A stretch of DNA of 64,000 nucleotides, from the NCBI RefSeq assembly GCF_001483135.1, contig NZ_LNAL01000003.1, positions 558,001 to 622,000 on the forward strand. Reading direction: 5' to 3'. The position numbers were made by a program, and so were the translations under genes. Origin of the DNA: Solirubrum puertoriconensis (GTDB lineage: Bacteria > Bacteroidota > Bacteroidia > Cytophagales > Hymenobacteraceae). Below are positions 1 to 8,733 of the stretch, piece after piece; position 1 is the first letter of the stretch, and each line of letters begins with the position of its first letter. Below the pieces are notes generated by a model, which did not search any database, was not told the DNA's origin, and saw only the letters and a program-made list of their open reading frames with translations.

Positions 1-38
1 GCGCCAAAAACGAGCAGGAAAGAAGTCAGCTGTTTCAT
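1..38 (-). CDS. Start of an exported protein (5' end only, cut by window edge)
   Basis: On the minus strand an ATG at 38-36 opens a frame reading MKQLTSFLLVFGA before the window ends. A short positive N-terminus followed by a hydrophobic run is what a signal peptide looks like. The frame is divergent from the MarR gene and shares its 160-bp control region. Only about 12 codons are visible, so the function is unknown and the call rests on the signal-peptide look and the divergent layout. Confidence 0.45.
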   Translation of the reverse strand, partial: MKQLTSFLLVFG

Positions 39-146
39 AAAAAGGAGGAGTGTGGTCTGATTTGTGCTACTTCCGCACGCCCTCCATACGGGAACTGCCA
101 AACAAAAGGTAGGTCAAGCAGCTTATGAAAAAATAATGGAACAATG

Positions 147-177
147 TTGCTACATATAATGTATGTACATATATTTG
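147..177 (+). promoter_or_regulatory. Promoter of the MarR-YceI operon
   Basis: TTG at 147-149 and TATATTTG at 170-177 are separated by 20 bp. This matches the Bacteroidota housekeeping promoter (-33 TTG, -7 TAnnTTTG). The start codon of the regulator follows 20 bp downstream, so the leader would be short. Confidence 0.6.
151..167. promoter_or_regulatory. Probable MarR operator
   Basis: An inverted repeat TACATA-N5-TATGTA sits exactly between the -33 and -7 elements. A wider pair, GTTGC at 146-150 and GCAAC at 177-181, encloses it. MarR-family repressors usually bind 16-20 bp palindromes overlapping their own promoter, so autoregulation is the likely reading (inference). Confidence 0.5.
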
Positions 178-197
178 CAACGCATTCCAAATAACGC

Positions 198-647
198 ATG
201 AAGCTCGAAGACGAAATACAGCAGCGGGTGTTCAAGAGCCCCTACCAAAAAGCCTACTTAAACGTGGTTTTTACGGCAGGCTGGCTGCAACAACGCTTGG
301 CTGCAGCCTTCAAGCCATATGGCATTACGCTGCCGCAGTACAACGTGCTGCGCATTTTGCGGGGCCAGCACCCCAAGCCCGCTACCGTGAACCTGCTCAT
401 CGAGCGCATGCTCGATAAAACCAGCAACGCCTCGCGCATTGTGGATAAGCTAGAGGCCAAAGGACTGGTAACGCGCCAGGTGTGCCCCAGTAACCGCCGC
501 GCCGTGGATATCCGCATCACCGAGGCCGGGCTTGATTTGCTGCTGCGCACCGAGGAGCTGGCCAACGCCCAACACAGCGGGCTGGAGAACCTTAGCGGCG
601 ATGAGGCCGCGCAACTCAGCGACTTACTTGATAAAATTCGCAGCTAA
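198..647 (+). CDS. MarR-family transcriptional regulator
   Basis: A 149-residue winged helix-turn-helix protein of normal MarR length. The recognition helix region lies at about residues 71-92 and the wing contains the family signature around SNRRAVDIRITEAG at about residues 97-110. Members are dimeric DNA-binding proteins that repress nearby genes and release DNA on ligand binding or oxidation. The gene is followed after 46 bp by a YceI gene on the same strand, so the two probably form an operon. A palindrome between the promoter elements suggests it represses itself and possibly the divergent gene. Ligand unknown. Confidence 0.88.
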   Translation: MKLEDEIQQRVFKSPYQKAYLNVVFTAGWLQQRLAAAFKPYGITLPQYNVLRILRGQHPKPATVNLLIERMLDKTSNASRIVDKLEAKGLVTRQVCPSNRRAVDIRITEAGLDLLLRTEELANAQHSGLENLSGDEAAQLSDLLDKIRS

Positions 648-693
648 TACTGGGCTGCTCGCATTACAACCGTTCTCTCACTCTCTCTAAATC

Positions 694-1350
694 ATGAAAA
701 AAGTAATTCTGCCCCTGCTGCTCGTAGGCGCTCTGTTTACGGCTCCGGCCCACGCTCAGGAGAAATTCGGCGTTAAGAAAACCACTCCGGGCACCGCTAA
801 GGCCAATAACAATGCCTACGCTGTGCAGCCGCAGCTGAGCACCCTAGGTTGGTTGGGCAAGAAAGTAGGCGGTCAGCACAACGGTACCGTAGCGCTGAAA
901 GATGGCCAGGTGCTGGTGCGTGGCAACCAGGTAACGGGCGGCACTTTCACCTTCGATATGAACTCGATTAAGGTGGAAGACATTAAGGACGCCGACTACA
1001 ACGGCAAACTGGTGGGCCACCTGAAGAACGACGACTTCTTCAGCTCGGAGAAGTACCCCACCGCCACTTTCGTAATCACGAACCTGAAGCCCCTGAAAGG
1101 CGATGCCAACGGCAACAACGCCCTGGTAACCGGCAACCTCACCATCAAAGGCAAAACCGGCGTGGTAAGCTTCCCGGCTAAAGTAGGCGTGAAGGACGGC
1201 GTGGCTTCGGCCTCGGGCGTGGCTACCGTCGACCGCACCAAGTACGACGTGAAGTACGGCTCGACCTTGTTCGGCGCTGCTGCCGACAAAGCCATCGACG
1301 ACAATTTCACGCTGAGCTTCAATGTAATTGCTAAGCAACAAGCTCAATAA
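694..1350 (+). CDS. YceI-family periplasmic protein
   Basis: 218 residues, starting with a clear Sec signal peptide (about residues 1-22, ending AHAQ). The rest fits the YceI lipocalin-like beta-barrel, a fold that binds long isoprenoid or lipid molecules: features include the GGTFTFDMNSI strand near residue 90 and the conserved segment DFFSSEKYPTATF near residue 112. It acts in the periplasm; the bound ligand cannot be read from sequence. It follows the MarR gene by 46 bp and ends in a strong bidirectional terminator, so the two genes make a compact stress- or ligand-responsive unit (inference). Confidence 0.88.
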   Translation: MKKVILPLLLVGALFTAPAHAQEKFGVKKTTPGTAKANNNAYAVQPQLSTLGWLGKKVGGQHNGTVALKDGQVLVRGNQVTGGTFTFDMNSIKVEDIKDADYNGKLVGHLKNDDFFSSEKYPTATFVITNLKPLKGDANGNNALVTGNLTIKGKTGVVSFPAKVGVKDGVASASGVATVDRTKYDVKYGSTLFGAAADKAIDDNFTLSFNVIAKQQAQ

Positions 1351-1372
1351 TTGACCTCTTACTTAGGTAAGA

Positions 1373-1427
1373 CCAAAAGCGAGAACGGCCCCACCTGCAG
1401 TGCAGGTGGGGCCGTTCTCGCTTTTGG
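1373..1427. terminator. Long bidirectional terminator hairpin
   Basis: Perfect 27-bp arms at 1373-1399 and 1401-1427 with a one-base centre. A-rich ends on one side and T-rich ends on the other serve both strands. It separates the convergent YceI gene and the lipoprotein gene. Confidence 0.85.
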
Positions 1428-1449
1428 CACCTAGAGTTTGTACCCTAGG

Positions 1450-2181
1450 TTAATTCTGGCCGCCACTGTTGCTAGGAGCAGGGCTAGTGGCAGGGGCAGC
1501 AGCGGGTGCGGCTTGGGGCTCGGCAGCAGGAGCCGCTGGCGTGGCAGCAGTGCTGTTGCGTAGTACTACGCGCAGCGGGGCCACGTTAGTTTCGCGCAAC
1601 GGCAGGATGCCATGCACCGTTTCGCCCGGCTTAATTACTTTGTTGGTAAGGTCGTATGTGGCAAACTCGTTGCGCAGGTTCTTGTTGGCGCCGCTGGCAC
1701 CCAGCATGTTGCCCACCGCTACCACAGGACCCCACGGAAACAGTGTACCACCAGTGGTTTGACCGGTCATGGGGTCAGTGGAACCGCCTACGCGACCAAT
1801 TCCGAGCACGTAGAGCAGGTAAATGGCCACGCCCTGTTTCAGGTCGTTAGCGGCCTGCACCGACGGCACGGCCTGCACCGGACGGTCGCCGAAGTACAAT
1901 TCCAAATCGCGCGAAAAGTTGATGTCGGCGCTGGTGTTGTTTTTCACGCTCACGGCCACCACTTGGTAGCCTTGCTTGCGCTCCTTCTTAACGTATTTTT
2001 TGTTGGGGCCGTTGGTAATCAGGGCGCTGTACTTGTAGCCGAACTCAACGGGGGCGTTGGCTGCGGCTACCGATTGGTACGTGGCAATGCGCGCCGGGCG
2101 AATGGGAGAATAGCTGCCCGCGCAGCTCGTTAGGCCCAGGAATGCACAACCGGTAAGGATACGGGTAATGTTTTTCTGCAT
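1450..2181 (-). CDS. Lipoprotein of unknown function
   Basis: 243 residues. A lipoprotein signal peptide ends in the lipobox LTSC, with Cys20 as the lipidation site, so the protein is anchored in the inner or outer membrane. The body has a beta-rich middle part (VVAVSVKNNTSADINF near residue 75) reminiscent of cell-surface beta-sandwich domains. A hydrophobic Gly-rich segment lies around residues 117-155. The last 35 residues are an Ala/Pro/Ser-rich tail, probably unstructured. I do not recognise a named family. A TAGCTTTG box lies 50 bp upstream, so it has its own promoter. Confidence 0.75.
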   Translation of the reverse strand: MQKNITRILTGCAFLGLTSCAGSYSPIRPARIATYQSVAAANAPVEFGYKYSALITNGPNKKYVKKERKQGYQVVAVSVKNNTSADINFSRDLELYFGDRPVQAVPSVQAANDLKQGVAIYLLYVLGIGRVGGSTDPMTGQTTGGTLFPWGPVVAVGNMLGASGANKNLRNEFATYDLTNKVIKPGETVHGILPLRETNVAPLRVVLRNSTAATPAAPAAEPQAAPAAAPATSPAPSNSGGQN

Positions 2182-2231
2182 AAAGGCTGCAAAAAGAAAG
2201 TGAAGATGGTAAGTGGGTTTAACTCAGCCTT

Positions 2232-2239
2232 CAAAGCTA
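2232..2239 (-). promoter_or_regulatory. -7 box of the lipoprotein gene
   Basis: TAGCTTTG on the minus strand, 50 bp before the ATG at 2181. No well-spaced TTG was found upstream, so the promoter call rests on the -7 element alone. Confidence 0.4.
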
Positions 2240-2335
2240 AACTTCATTCCTCATCCGATCTTCATATAATCATACAATACTTAATTTATTATAACGAATA
2301 TGGCTTAAGCGCAAGAGTGGGTTGACAGGCATGCT

Positions 2336-2890
2336 TTACAGCTGCGGCAGCTCTAGCTCTTTGGGCAGGGCGTAGCGCAACTGGCGGTGCTTCTCGTGCA
2401 CCCGCAACGTCGTCAGTATTTCGTCGATTTCGGGCTTGTATTCCAGCCACAAATCTTCGTGGAGTTTGGGCACCAGCTTGGCCGTGCGCAGCAGCATGCG
2501 CACCGTGGCCACGTAAAACGATTGAAAATAACCGTCGAAAAATTGGCTGTACTCTTCCTGCACCAGTCGCAGGGTGTAAAGGCTCAGTTCCACCTCCAAG
2601 CGCTTGTCTTTGGTGATGCGCTTGGCCCGGGCAATTTCCTTTGCGGCCTTACCTAGGGCCCGCGAAAGGGCGCGGTTCATTACGCGGCCGTTGGCTTTTT
2701 GTAGCAGCTCGGCGATGCGCTCGGCGTGTTCGTCCTGCACGGTGCGCAGGTCTACCTCGGGCAATATTTCGTAGCGTAGCAAGTCGTACAGCTCGGCGTC
2801 GCGGCGCACGGCTTTCAGCAGCAGGTCTTCTTTTTCTTTATCGGAAAGCTGGCGCAGGGCACGCTTGAAGTCGGTGGAAGGAGCGGGCAT
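2336..2890 (-). CDS. Conserved-looking all-helical cytoplasmic protein, unknown function
   Basis: 184 residues, without signal peptide or membrane segment. The sequence is rich in Leu, Glu, Lys and Arg and should be almost wholly alpha-helical, with amphipathic stretches through residues 10-120 and a Tyr/Phe-rich segment (EEYSQFFDGYFQSFYVATV) near residue 115. I do not recognise the family. It stands alone, downstream of the peptidase gene on the same strand but separated by a terminator. Base use and codons match its neighbours, which supports a real gene. Confidence 0.7.
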   Translation of the reverse strand: MPAPSTDFKRALRQLSDKEKEDLLLKAVRRDAELYDLLRYEILPEVDLRTVQDEHAERIAELLQKANGRVMNRALSRALGKAAKEIARAKRITKDKRLEVELSLYTLRLVQEEYSQFFDGYFQSFYVATVRMLLRTAKLVPKLHEDLWLEYKPEIDEILTTLRVHEKHRQLRYALPKELELPQL

Positions 2891-2949
2891 TCTGAAAAGC
2901 AGTGAGCAGGTAAGTTAAAGCAGATTTATCAGGGGCTTCCTCAATAAAG

Positions 2950-3004
2950 GAAGGACCTTGTCACCGTGAACGGCTAAACGCCCTCCACGGTGACAAGGTC
3001 CTTC
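2950..3004 (-). terminator. Terminator of the DPP IV-like gene
   Basis: Perfect 19-bp arms at 2950-2968 and 2986-3004 with a 17-base loop, 28 bp past the peptidase stop codon. T-run on the minus strand is weak. Confidence 0.65.
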
Positions 3005-3031
3005 ATCAGCCACAGGTAGCAGGCAGCAAAA

Positions 3032-5251
3032 CTACTGCCCGCTGGTGCTGGTACCCGCAGCCGGGGCTTCCGGCTTCAGGTACATATCGAGGTAGTTCGT
3101 GATTTTGGTGTAGAGGTGCACGCGGTCTTTGCCGCCTACGTTGTGCGGGTGGCCGGGGTACACGAAATAGTCGAGCTGCACGCCTTTATCGACAGCCGTT
3201 TTGAGGTAAGCCTGGCTGTGCTGCCACACCACTACATCGTCGATGGTGCCGTGAATCATCAGCAGCGGCGCCTTCAGGTTCTCTACGTAATTCAGCAGGT
3301 TGGCTTTCTGATAGCCTTCGGGGTTTTCCTGCGGAGTGTCCATGTAGCGCTCGGTATACATCACCTCGTACAGGCGCCAATCGATAACGGGGCCGCCGGC
3401 CACGCCTACCTTAAAGGTGCCCTGCGGCGCGAGCGTGAGCATGGTCGTCGTCATAAAACCGCCGTAGCTCCAGCCGTGTACGCCAATGCGCTGGGCATCC
3501 ACGTAGGGCAAGGACTTCAGGTAATCAACGCCCTTGAGCTGATCGGCCAGCTCTTGCGTGCCCAACTGCCGGTGCGTGGTCTGCTCGAAGGGTAAGCCGC
3601 GGTTGCCCGAGCCACGCGAATCGACGGTGAACACCACGTAGCCTTTCTCGGCCATCATCTGCATCCAGAGGTTGCCGCCGCCCAGCCACGAATCGGTTAC
3701 GAGCTGCACGTGCGGGCCGCCGTACACGTAAATTACGGCCGGGTACTTCTTGTTCAGGTCGAAGTTGGGCGGCGTGATGATGCGGGCGTACAGATCGGTT
3801 TGCCCATCGGCGGCCTTAATCGAGAATACCTTGGTGGCACCTAGGCGGTAGTTGGCCAAGGGGTTGGGCGCATTCAGCAGCTGCAATTGGCTTTTGCCAT
3901 CCTTGGTGCCCAGCACGGCAATGGTGCGCGGCGTAATTTGACTGCTGTACGAATCAAGTAAAAGCTCGCCCGAGGGGCTGAGCGTGCCGGTGTGAGTGCC
4001 CGCTCCGCTGCTGATGCGGCGCGGCTTGCCGCCACCTAGGGGCAGCGCGTAAAGCTGGCGCTGAATGGTACCCTCTTGGTTGCTGGCGAAGTAGATGGTT
4101 TTGCCTTTGCCATCGAAGCCGAGCACATCGGTAACCAGCCAGGGGCCTTTGGTGAGCTGGCGCAACTGCTTGCCCGCGGTGTTGTAGAGGTACAGGTGGT
4201 TGTAGCCGTCGCGCTGGCTTTGCCACACAAATTGGTCGGGCTGGCCCGGCACAAACTGCAGAGGGTGCTGCGGCTCCACGTACTCCTTGTCAGTTTCCTC
4301 GAACAAGGTTTTTACCAGCGCACCGGTAGCGGCATCGTACTGGCGCAGCCACATGTGGTTTTGCTCGCGGTTGAGCACAGCCACGTACACCGATTTCTCG
4401 TCGGGGCTCCAGCTGATGTTGGTGAGGTATTGCTCCTTCGGCTCGCCGGTTTGCAGAAATACGGTTTTGCCCGAAGCTACATCGTACACGCCCACGGTTA
4501 CCTGGTGGCTTTTGTCGCCGGCCATTGGGTACTTAATGGGCTCGGCCTTGGCCGGCACTTCCGCGGTGTTAATCAGCGGGTAGTCCGTTACCATGGTCTG
4601 ATCCATGCGGTAGTAGGCCAGCTTGTTGCCCTTGGGGCTCCAGAACGTGCCTTTGGTAATACCGAACTCGGAGCGGTGAGCGGCCTGGCCGTTCACAATG
4701 GCCGGGCTGCTTTCGGTGGTAACGGCTACGTTCTCCTTGCCGGCCTGGCTGATGAACAGGTTTTGCTCTTTGGTGTAGGCCACCCGCGTTTTCGTCGGGT
4801 CAAAGTCCACGTTGTCGGCGCCGGCCTGGTAGCCGAACAGCTTAGTGGCCTTGCCATCGGCGGTGGAGTAGCGGAACACCTCGCGGCTGGGCATCGCAAC
4901 CAGGAAGGCGTCGGGGCTGGTCCACTGCACTTGCGGGAAGCCCATGGCTTTTACGGCCGGGGCACCTGCCGCCTGCAACGCCTGCCCTAGGTTGCCAAGC
5001 GTTACTACGGCCTGCAGGGTGCCGCCTACGCGGCCGCGCACCAGCTCGTCTTGCCCGTTTTCGGTTCGCACAAAGCTGTACTCGTCTTTCGAGCCGGGTA
5101 TCCAGCCGAGTTGCCGCAGGTTGGCGGGGTTGAGGGTAGGGTTGCGGAAGGCGTCTTCGACGGTAAGGAGCTGTTGCTGCGCCAACGCGGGCGAGCCGGC
5201 CAGGGCCAGCAGTACAAGAGGCAGCGAAAGCTGCCGCAACGTGAAGTGCAT
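3032..5251 (-). CDS. Secreted S9 dipeptidyl peptidase IV-like serine peptidase
   Basis: 739 residues from the ATG at 5251, chosen because a clean signal peptide (MHFTLRQL to SPALAQ, 25 residues) begins there; a frame extension upstream lacks one. The first ~480 residues form a DPP IV N-terminal beta-propeller, followed by an alpha/beta hydrolase domain. The catalytic triad is visible: Ser in GWSYGG (about 593), Asp in HGTIDD (about 669) and His in YPGHPHN (about 701). The oxyanion-region motif DSRGSGNRG is also present. Such enzymes cut dipeptides, often X-Pro, from peptide N-termini in the periplasm. The gene is single, divergent from clpS, with a terminator downstream. Confidence 0.92.
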   Translation of the reverse strand: MHFTLRQLSLPLVLLALAGSPALAQQQLLTVEDAFRNPTLNPANLRQLGWIPGSKDEYSFVRTENGQDELVRGRVGGTLQAVVTLGNLGQALQAAGAPAVKAMGFPQVQWTSPDAFLVAMPSREVFRYSTADGKATKLFGYQAGADNVDFDPTKTRVAYTKEQNLFISQAGKENVAVTTESSPAIVNGQAAHRSEFGITKGTFWSPKGNKLAYYRMDQTMVTDYPLINTAEVPAKAEPIKYPMAGDKSHQVTVGVYDVASGKTVFLQTGEPKEQYLTNISWSPDEKSVYVAVLNREQNHMWLRQYDAATGALVKTLFEETDKEYVEPQHPLQFVPGQPDQFVWQSQRDGYNHLYLYNTAGKQLRQLTKGPWLVTDVLGFDGKGKTIYFASNQEGTIQRQLYALPLGGGKPRRISSGAGTHTGTLSPSGELLLDSYSSQITPRTIAVLGTKDGKSQLQLLNAPNPLANYRLGATKVFSIKAADGQTDLYARIITPPNFDLNKKYPAVIYVYGGPHVQLVTDSWLGGGNLWMQMMAEKGYVVFTVDSRGSGNRGLPFEQTTHRQLGTQELADQLKGVDYLKSLPYVDAQRIGVHGWSYGGFMTTTMLTLAPQGTFKVGVAGGPVIDWRLYEVMYTERYMDTPQENPEGYQKANLLNYVENLKAPLLMIHGTIDDVVVWQHSQAYLKTAVDKGVQLDYFVYPGHPHNVGGKDRVHLYTKITNYLDMYLKPEAPAAGTSTSGQ

Positions 5252-5411
5252 AAGGGGCGAAAAGTGGGTGAGGGCCGAACGATTGTGCCGGGAAATTACG
5301 GCAGAATCAACAGATCTGACGCCCCACAAATTCCGGCTCAGCGGCAACTATACCACTCCGCAGGGTGTTATGCTGTACCGCCCGCCCAACCACAACCAAC
5401 CACCTGAAGCT

Positions 5412-5419
5412 GTACCTTT
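5412..5419 (+). promoter_or_regulatory. -7-like box before clpS
   Basis: TACCTTTA, one base off the TAnnTTTG consensus, only 5 bp before the clpS ATG at 5425. Transcription from it would give an almost leaderless mRNA. Confidence 0.35.
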
Positions 5420-5424
5420 ACACC

Positions 5425-5706
5425 ATGAACACTAAACCGCTGATTGCCCCGGAAGTGGATGTTTTGGTGCTGGAAGAAAGCACCGACTTGCGCGACCTTG
5501 TGGTATACAACGACGACGTAAATACCTTCGACCACGTCATTCAGACGCTTATCGATGTATGCGGCCACGAGCCTATGCAGGCTGAGCAATGCACACTACT
5601 GATTCATTATAAAGGCCAGTGCACGGTTAAGGTAGGCTCGTACGAAGAGCTGGAGCCCATGTGCACGGCCATTCACGACCGCGGCATTTCGGCCGACGTA
5701 GTATAA
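5425..5706 (+). CDS. clpS: ATP-dependent Clp protease adaptor ClpS
   Basis: 93 residues, the normal ClpS length. The family core is plain: [14 protein letters not shown] (about residues 27-40), where the Asn-Asp-Asp stretch lines the N-degron pocket. ClpS binds proteins with destabilising N-terminal residues and delivers them to ClpA or ClpC with ClpP in the cytoplasm. The ATG at 5425 is chosen because it gives a typical ClpS length; the frame upstream has no homologous residues. recR follows 91 bp downstream on the same strand. Confidence 0.92.
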   Translation: MNTKPLIAPEVDVLVLEESTDLRDLVVYNDDVNTFDHVIQTLIDVCGHEPMQAEQCTLLIHYKGQCTVKVGSYEELEPMCTAIHDRGISADVV

Positions 5707-5707
5707 G

Positions 5708-5795
5708 CGTTGCCAGTTATCCGTTGTTGGTTGCCAAGGCCCTTGGTGGGTGGCTGGTACCGGACAACTGACAGCTGACAACCGACAACCAACCC
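5708..5795. repeat. GACAAC-rich intergenic repeat tract
   Basis: Between clpS and recR, copies of ACAACTGACAGCTGACAACC on the right are mirrored by GTTGTTGGTTG-type copies on the left. The complementary blocks are in A-B-A'-B' order, so they do not nest into one simple hairpin. Nature unknown; probably a small dispersed repeat. Confidence 0.35.
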
Positions 5796-5797
5796 GA

Positions 5798-6412
5798 ATG
5801 GAATTTCCATCCAAACTGATCGAAAACGCGGTAGCGGAACTCTCGAAGCTGCCCGGCATCGGCCGCAAAACGGCTTTGCGCTTGGCGCTGCACCTGCTGA
5901 AAGCTGAAACGGAAACGACCAGCTCGTTGGCAGAGGCCTTGGCCAAAATGCGCTTCGATATTCGCTACTGCAACACCTGCTTTAACATCTCCGACACGGA
6001 GCAGTGCTCGATTTGCGCCAACCCGCTGCGCGATCATAGCACGGTGTGCGTTGTGTCGGACATTCGCGACGTAATTGCCATCGAAAACACCGGCCAGTAC
6101 CAGGGCGTGTACCACGTGCTGGGGGGTGTCATCTCGCCCATCGAAGGCATCGGCCCGAGCGACTTGCACATTGAGCCGCTGATGAACCGCATGCAAGGGG
6201 AGGAGAGCGAGGTGAAGGAAGTCATCCTGGCCATCAGCCCCACCATGGAAGGCGACACCACGGCGTTTTACCTCACGCGCCGCCTGCGCGAGTTCCCTGA
6301 GGTGCACATCAGCTCTATTGCCCGCGGTATTCCGGTGGGCGGCGAGCTGGAGTACGCCGACGAGATTACCCTAGGTCGCTCGATTGTGGAGCGCCAACGG
6401 CAGGCGCGGTAA
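5798..6412 (+). CDS. recR: Recombination mediator RecR
   Basis: 204 residues, standard RecR length. In order: helix-hairpin-helix with LPGIGRKTA (about 18-26), a four-Cys zinc finger (Cys58, Cys61, Cys70, Cys73) and a Toprim domain with [14 protein letters not shown] and [15 protein letters not shown]. RecR works with RecO (and RecF) to load RecA onto gapped single-stranded DNA. The ATG at 5798 gives the canonical N-terminus [12 protein letters not shown]. It is followed by a clear intrinsic terminator. Confidence 0.95.
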   Translation: MEFPSKLIENAVAELSKLPGIGRKTALRLALHLLKAETETTSSLAEALAKMRFDIRYCNTCFNISDTEQCSICANPLRDHSTVCVVSDIRDVIAIENTGQYQGVYHVLGGVISPIEGIGPSDLHIEPLMNRMQGEESEVKEVILAISPTMEGDTTAFYLTRRLREFPEVHISSIARGIPVGGELEYADEITLGRSIVERQRQAR

Positions 6413-6432
6413 AGGCCGTACTGCCCCGATTC

Positions 6433-6466
6433 AACCGCCTTCGCTACGCAGCGAAGGCGGTTTTTA
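6433..6466 (+). terminator. Intrinsic terminator of recR
   Basis: CCGCCTTCGC at 6435-6444 pairs with GCGAAGGCGG at 6451-6460, with AA/TT extending the stem and a T5ATTTT run after it. Confidence 0.85.
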
Positions 6467-6616
6467 TTTTGGGCGTTGGCAATTGCAGGGGCGGGTTGTG
6501 GCAAGCAGGATATTAAAGAATCAAAACCTAGCAGTTAAGAAATCTATAAGATGCGGCTCGTCCGTAGGTAGGGCATTAGCAAAGTCGCTAACTTTCGGTG
6601 TATTGCTTTCCCACCT

Positions 6617-8608
6617 GTGCCCGCTTACCCCAAGCTTTCCGTCGTCATCGTCAATTACAATGTCTGCTACTTTCTGGAGCAGACGCTGTTATCGGTGCGC
6701 CGTGCAGTCGAAAAGCTTGGTGAGCCGGTGGAGGTGTTTGTGGTCGATAACAATTCCGTCGACCGCTCGGTGGCCATGGTGCGGCAGCGCTTTCCGGAGG
6801 TCATCCTCATCGAAAACCAGGACAACCCCGGCTTCAGCAAGGCCAACAACCAAGCCCTGCGCCAAGCCAAGGGAGAGTACCTGCTGCTGCTGAACCCCGA
6901 CACCGTGGTGGAGGAGGATACCTTCCGGGCCTGCTGCGAGTTCATGGACGCGCACCCCAAAGCCGGCGGCCTGGGGGTGAAAATGCTCGACGGGCAGGGC
7001 AAGTTTCTGCCCGAAAGCAAGCGCAGCCTGCCCACGCCTTGGATTGCCTTCTATAAAGTGTTCGGCCTGGCAGCGCTGTTTCCGAAGTCGCGCAAATTTG
7101 GCCGCTACCACCTAGGGTTTCTCGACAAAGACCAGACGCACGAGATAGAGGTGCTGAGCGGCGCTTTTATGCTAATGCGCAAAGCGGCGCTGGAGCAAGT
7201 AGGCCTGCTCGACGAAGACTACTTCATGTACGGCGAGGACATCGACCTCTCGTACCGGCTCACGCAGGGCGGCTGGAAGAATTACTACTACCCCGGCACC
7301 CGCATCATCCATTACAAGGGCGAAAGCACCAAGCGCACCTCCGTAAACTACGTGTTCGTGTTTTACCGGGCCATGGTCATTTTCGCCCAAAAGCACTTCG
7401 CGCCCAAGCAAGCCGGCGCGTTTTCGCTGCTGATCAACTTTGCCATTTGGCTGCGCGCCGGGGTGGCCCTATGTCGGCGCTTCTGGGATAAGGCCTGGCC
7501 CGTGCTGCTCGATGCGCTCATTATCCTGGGGGGCATGTACTTCCTGAAGGATTACTGGGAGCAGAACCACAAGTTTGTGCCCACACCGTACCCGCCGCAG
7601 TACATGCTGGTGGCCGTGCCGGCCTACATTGTGGTGTGGCTCAGCTCGGCCTACCTCAGCGGCTCTTACGACGAACCCGCTAAAACCTCGCGCATCGTCC
7701 GCGGCATCTTCATCGGTACGGTTCTGATTTCGGCCATATCTAACTTTCTGGATGCCTGGCGTTTTTCGAAAGCGTTGATCATCCTGGGTGGTGTGTGGGC
7801 GGTGGGCGCCATGGTGGCGCGGCGGGTAGTGCAGCACTTTATCCGCTACCGCGACCTGCGCCTCTCGGAACAGCCGCCCAAAACCATTGCCATTGTGGGC
7901 TCCGAGGTCGAAAGCCAACGTGTGCGCAGGCTCCTAGGTGCGGCAGCCGTACAAGCGCGCATCCTGGGCTTCATCAGCCCCACCGACGAGGGCTCGGCCG
8001 CCGATACGCCCACCGACCAACTGGGCTCGTTGCGCCAGCTGGGTGAGGTGCTGCAAATTTACGACGTGACGGAGCTGGTGTTTTGCGGTAAGGATCTCAC
8101 GGCCAGTCAGATCATGGGCAACATGGTGCAGCTGCAGGATACGCACCCCGAAGTGGCCTTCAAGATCCTGCCCGAAGACAGCGACTACATCATCGGCAGC
8201 TCCTCCAAGGATTCGCCGGGCGACTATTACGCCCTCGAAATTGAGCTAAACCTCTACAAGCCACAGCAACGCCGGGCCAAGCGGCTGCTTGATATCGTTA
8301 TCAGCCTAGCCGTGCTGGTTGGTACGCCCTTGGTGCTGTTGCGCCAGCGCAACGCCCTAGGTGGTTTTCTGCGTAACGTGCTGCGGGTGCTGCTGGGCCG
8401 GCGCACGTGGGTTGGGCTGCGCTACATGGCCCCGCGCACGGGCACGCCACGGGCCGTGTTTTCGCCCGCCGATGAAGCCGTGCACGCCAACTTCGCCATG
8501 AACGATGCTACGCGCCGCCGCCTGGAGCTGATTTACGCCCGCGACTATTCGCCCGCCGACGACTTGCGGCTGGTGTTGCGCAATTTTCAGGTGCTGGGGC
8601 AAGAGTAG
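6617..8608 (+). CDS. Family 2 glycosyltransferase fused to a degenerate sugar-phosphotransferase-like region
   Basis: 663 residues from a GTG start. Residues 1-260 are a GT-A family 2 domain (VVIVNYN, VDNNS, LNPDTVVEED near 93, and EDIDLSYR), similar to rhamnosyl- or dTDP-sugar transferases that act at the cytoplasmic membrane face. Four membrane segments follow at about 295, 328, 362 and 386. Then comes a CoA-binding-3-like nucleotide-binding fold (IAIVGSEVES near 422). A last hydrophobic segment preceded by KRLLDIVISL (about 556) resembles the start of a polyprenyl-phosphate sugar phosphotransferase. The catalytic part of that family is missing or eroded. Likely role: surface polysaccharide synthesis; the C-terminal half may be only a membrane scaffold. 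Confidence 0.85.
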   Translation: MPAYPKLSVVIVNYNVCYFLEQTLLSVRRAVEKLGEPVEVFVVDNNSVDRSVAMVRQRFPEVILIENQDNPGFSKANNQALRQAKGEYLLLLNPDTVVEEDTFRACCEFMDAHPKAGGLGVKMLDGQGKFLPESKRSLPTPWIAFYKVFGLAALFPKSRKFGRYHLGFLDKDQTHEIEVLSGAFMLMRKAALEQVGLLDEDYFMYGEDIDLSYRLTQGGWKNYYYPGTRIIHYKGESTKRTSVNYVFVFYRAMVIFAQKHFAPKQAGAFSLLINFAIWLRAGVALCRRFWDKAWPVLLDALIILGGMYFLKDYWEQNHKFVPTPYPPQYMLVAVPAYIVVWLSSAYLSGSYDEPAKTSRIVRGIFIGTVLISAISNFLDAWRFSKALIILGGVWAVGAMVARRVVQHFIRYRDLRLSEQPPKTIAIVGSEVESQRVRRLLGAAAVQARILGFISPTDEGSAADTPTDQLGSLRQLGEVLQIYDVTELVFCGKDLTASQIMGNMVQLQDTHPEVAFKILPEDSDYIIGSSSKDSPGDYYALEIELNLYKPQQRRAKRLLDIVISLAVLVGTPLVLLRQRNALGGFLRNVLRVLLGRRTWVGLRYMAPRTGTPRAVFSPADEAVHANFAMNDATRRRLELIYARDYSPADDLRLVLRNFQVLGQE

Positions 8609-8685
8609 GAGCGGCTAACCTAGGGGCTGCGCATTTGGTTAGTGGGTCAGGGTTTGTGCAAAGCAGGCCAAAGGGCTATACTGCG

Positions 8686-8693
8686 TACCTTTG
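8686..8693 (+). promoter_or_regulatory. -7 box of the aminotransferase gene
   Basis: TACCTTTG, 40 bp before the ATG at 8734. A TTTG at 8653-8656 lies upstream but at 29 bp, longer than the usual 19-21 bp. Confidence 0.45.
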
Positions 8694-8733
8694 CGCTTTC
8701 CCCATTTCCCACTCCCAAGTCTGCATTCTCCCC

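Noticed and set aside
4076-4990. 304-codon frame antisense to the DPP IV-like gene
   Set aside because: A shadow frame typical of G+C-rich DNA; the peptidase has a full catalytic triad and signal peptide.
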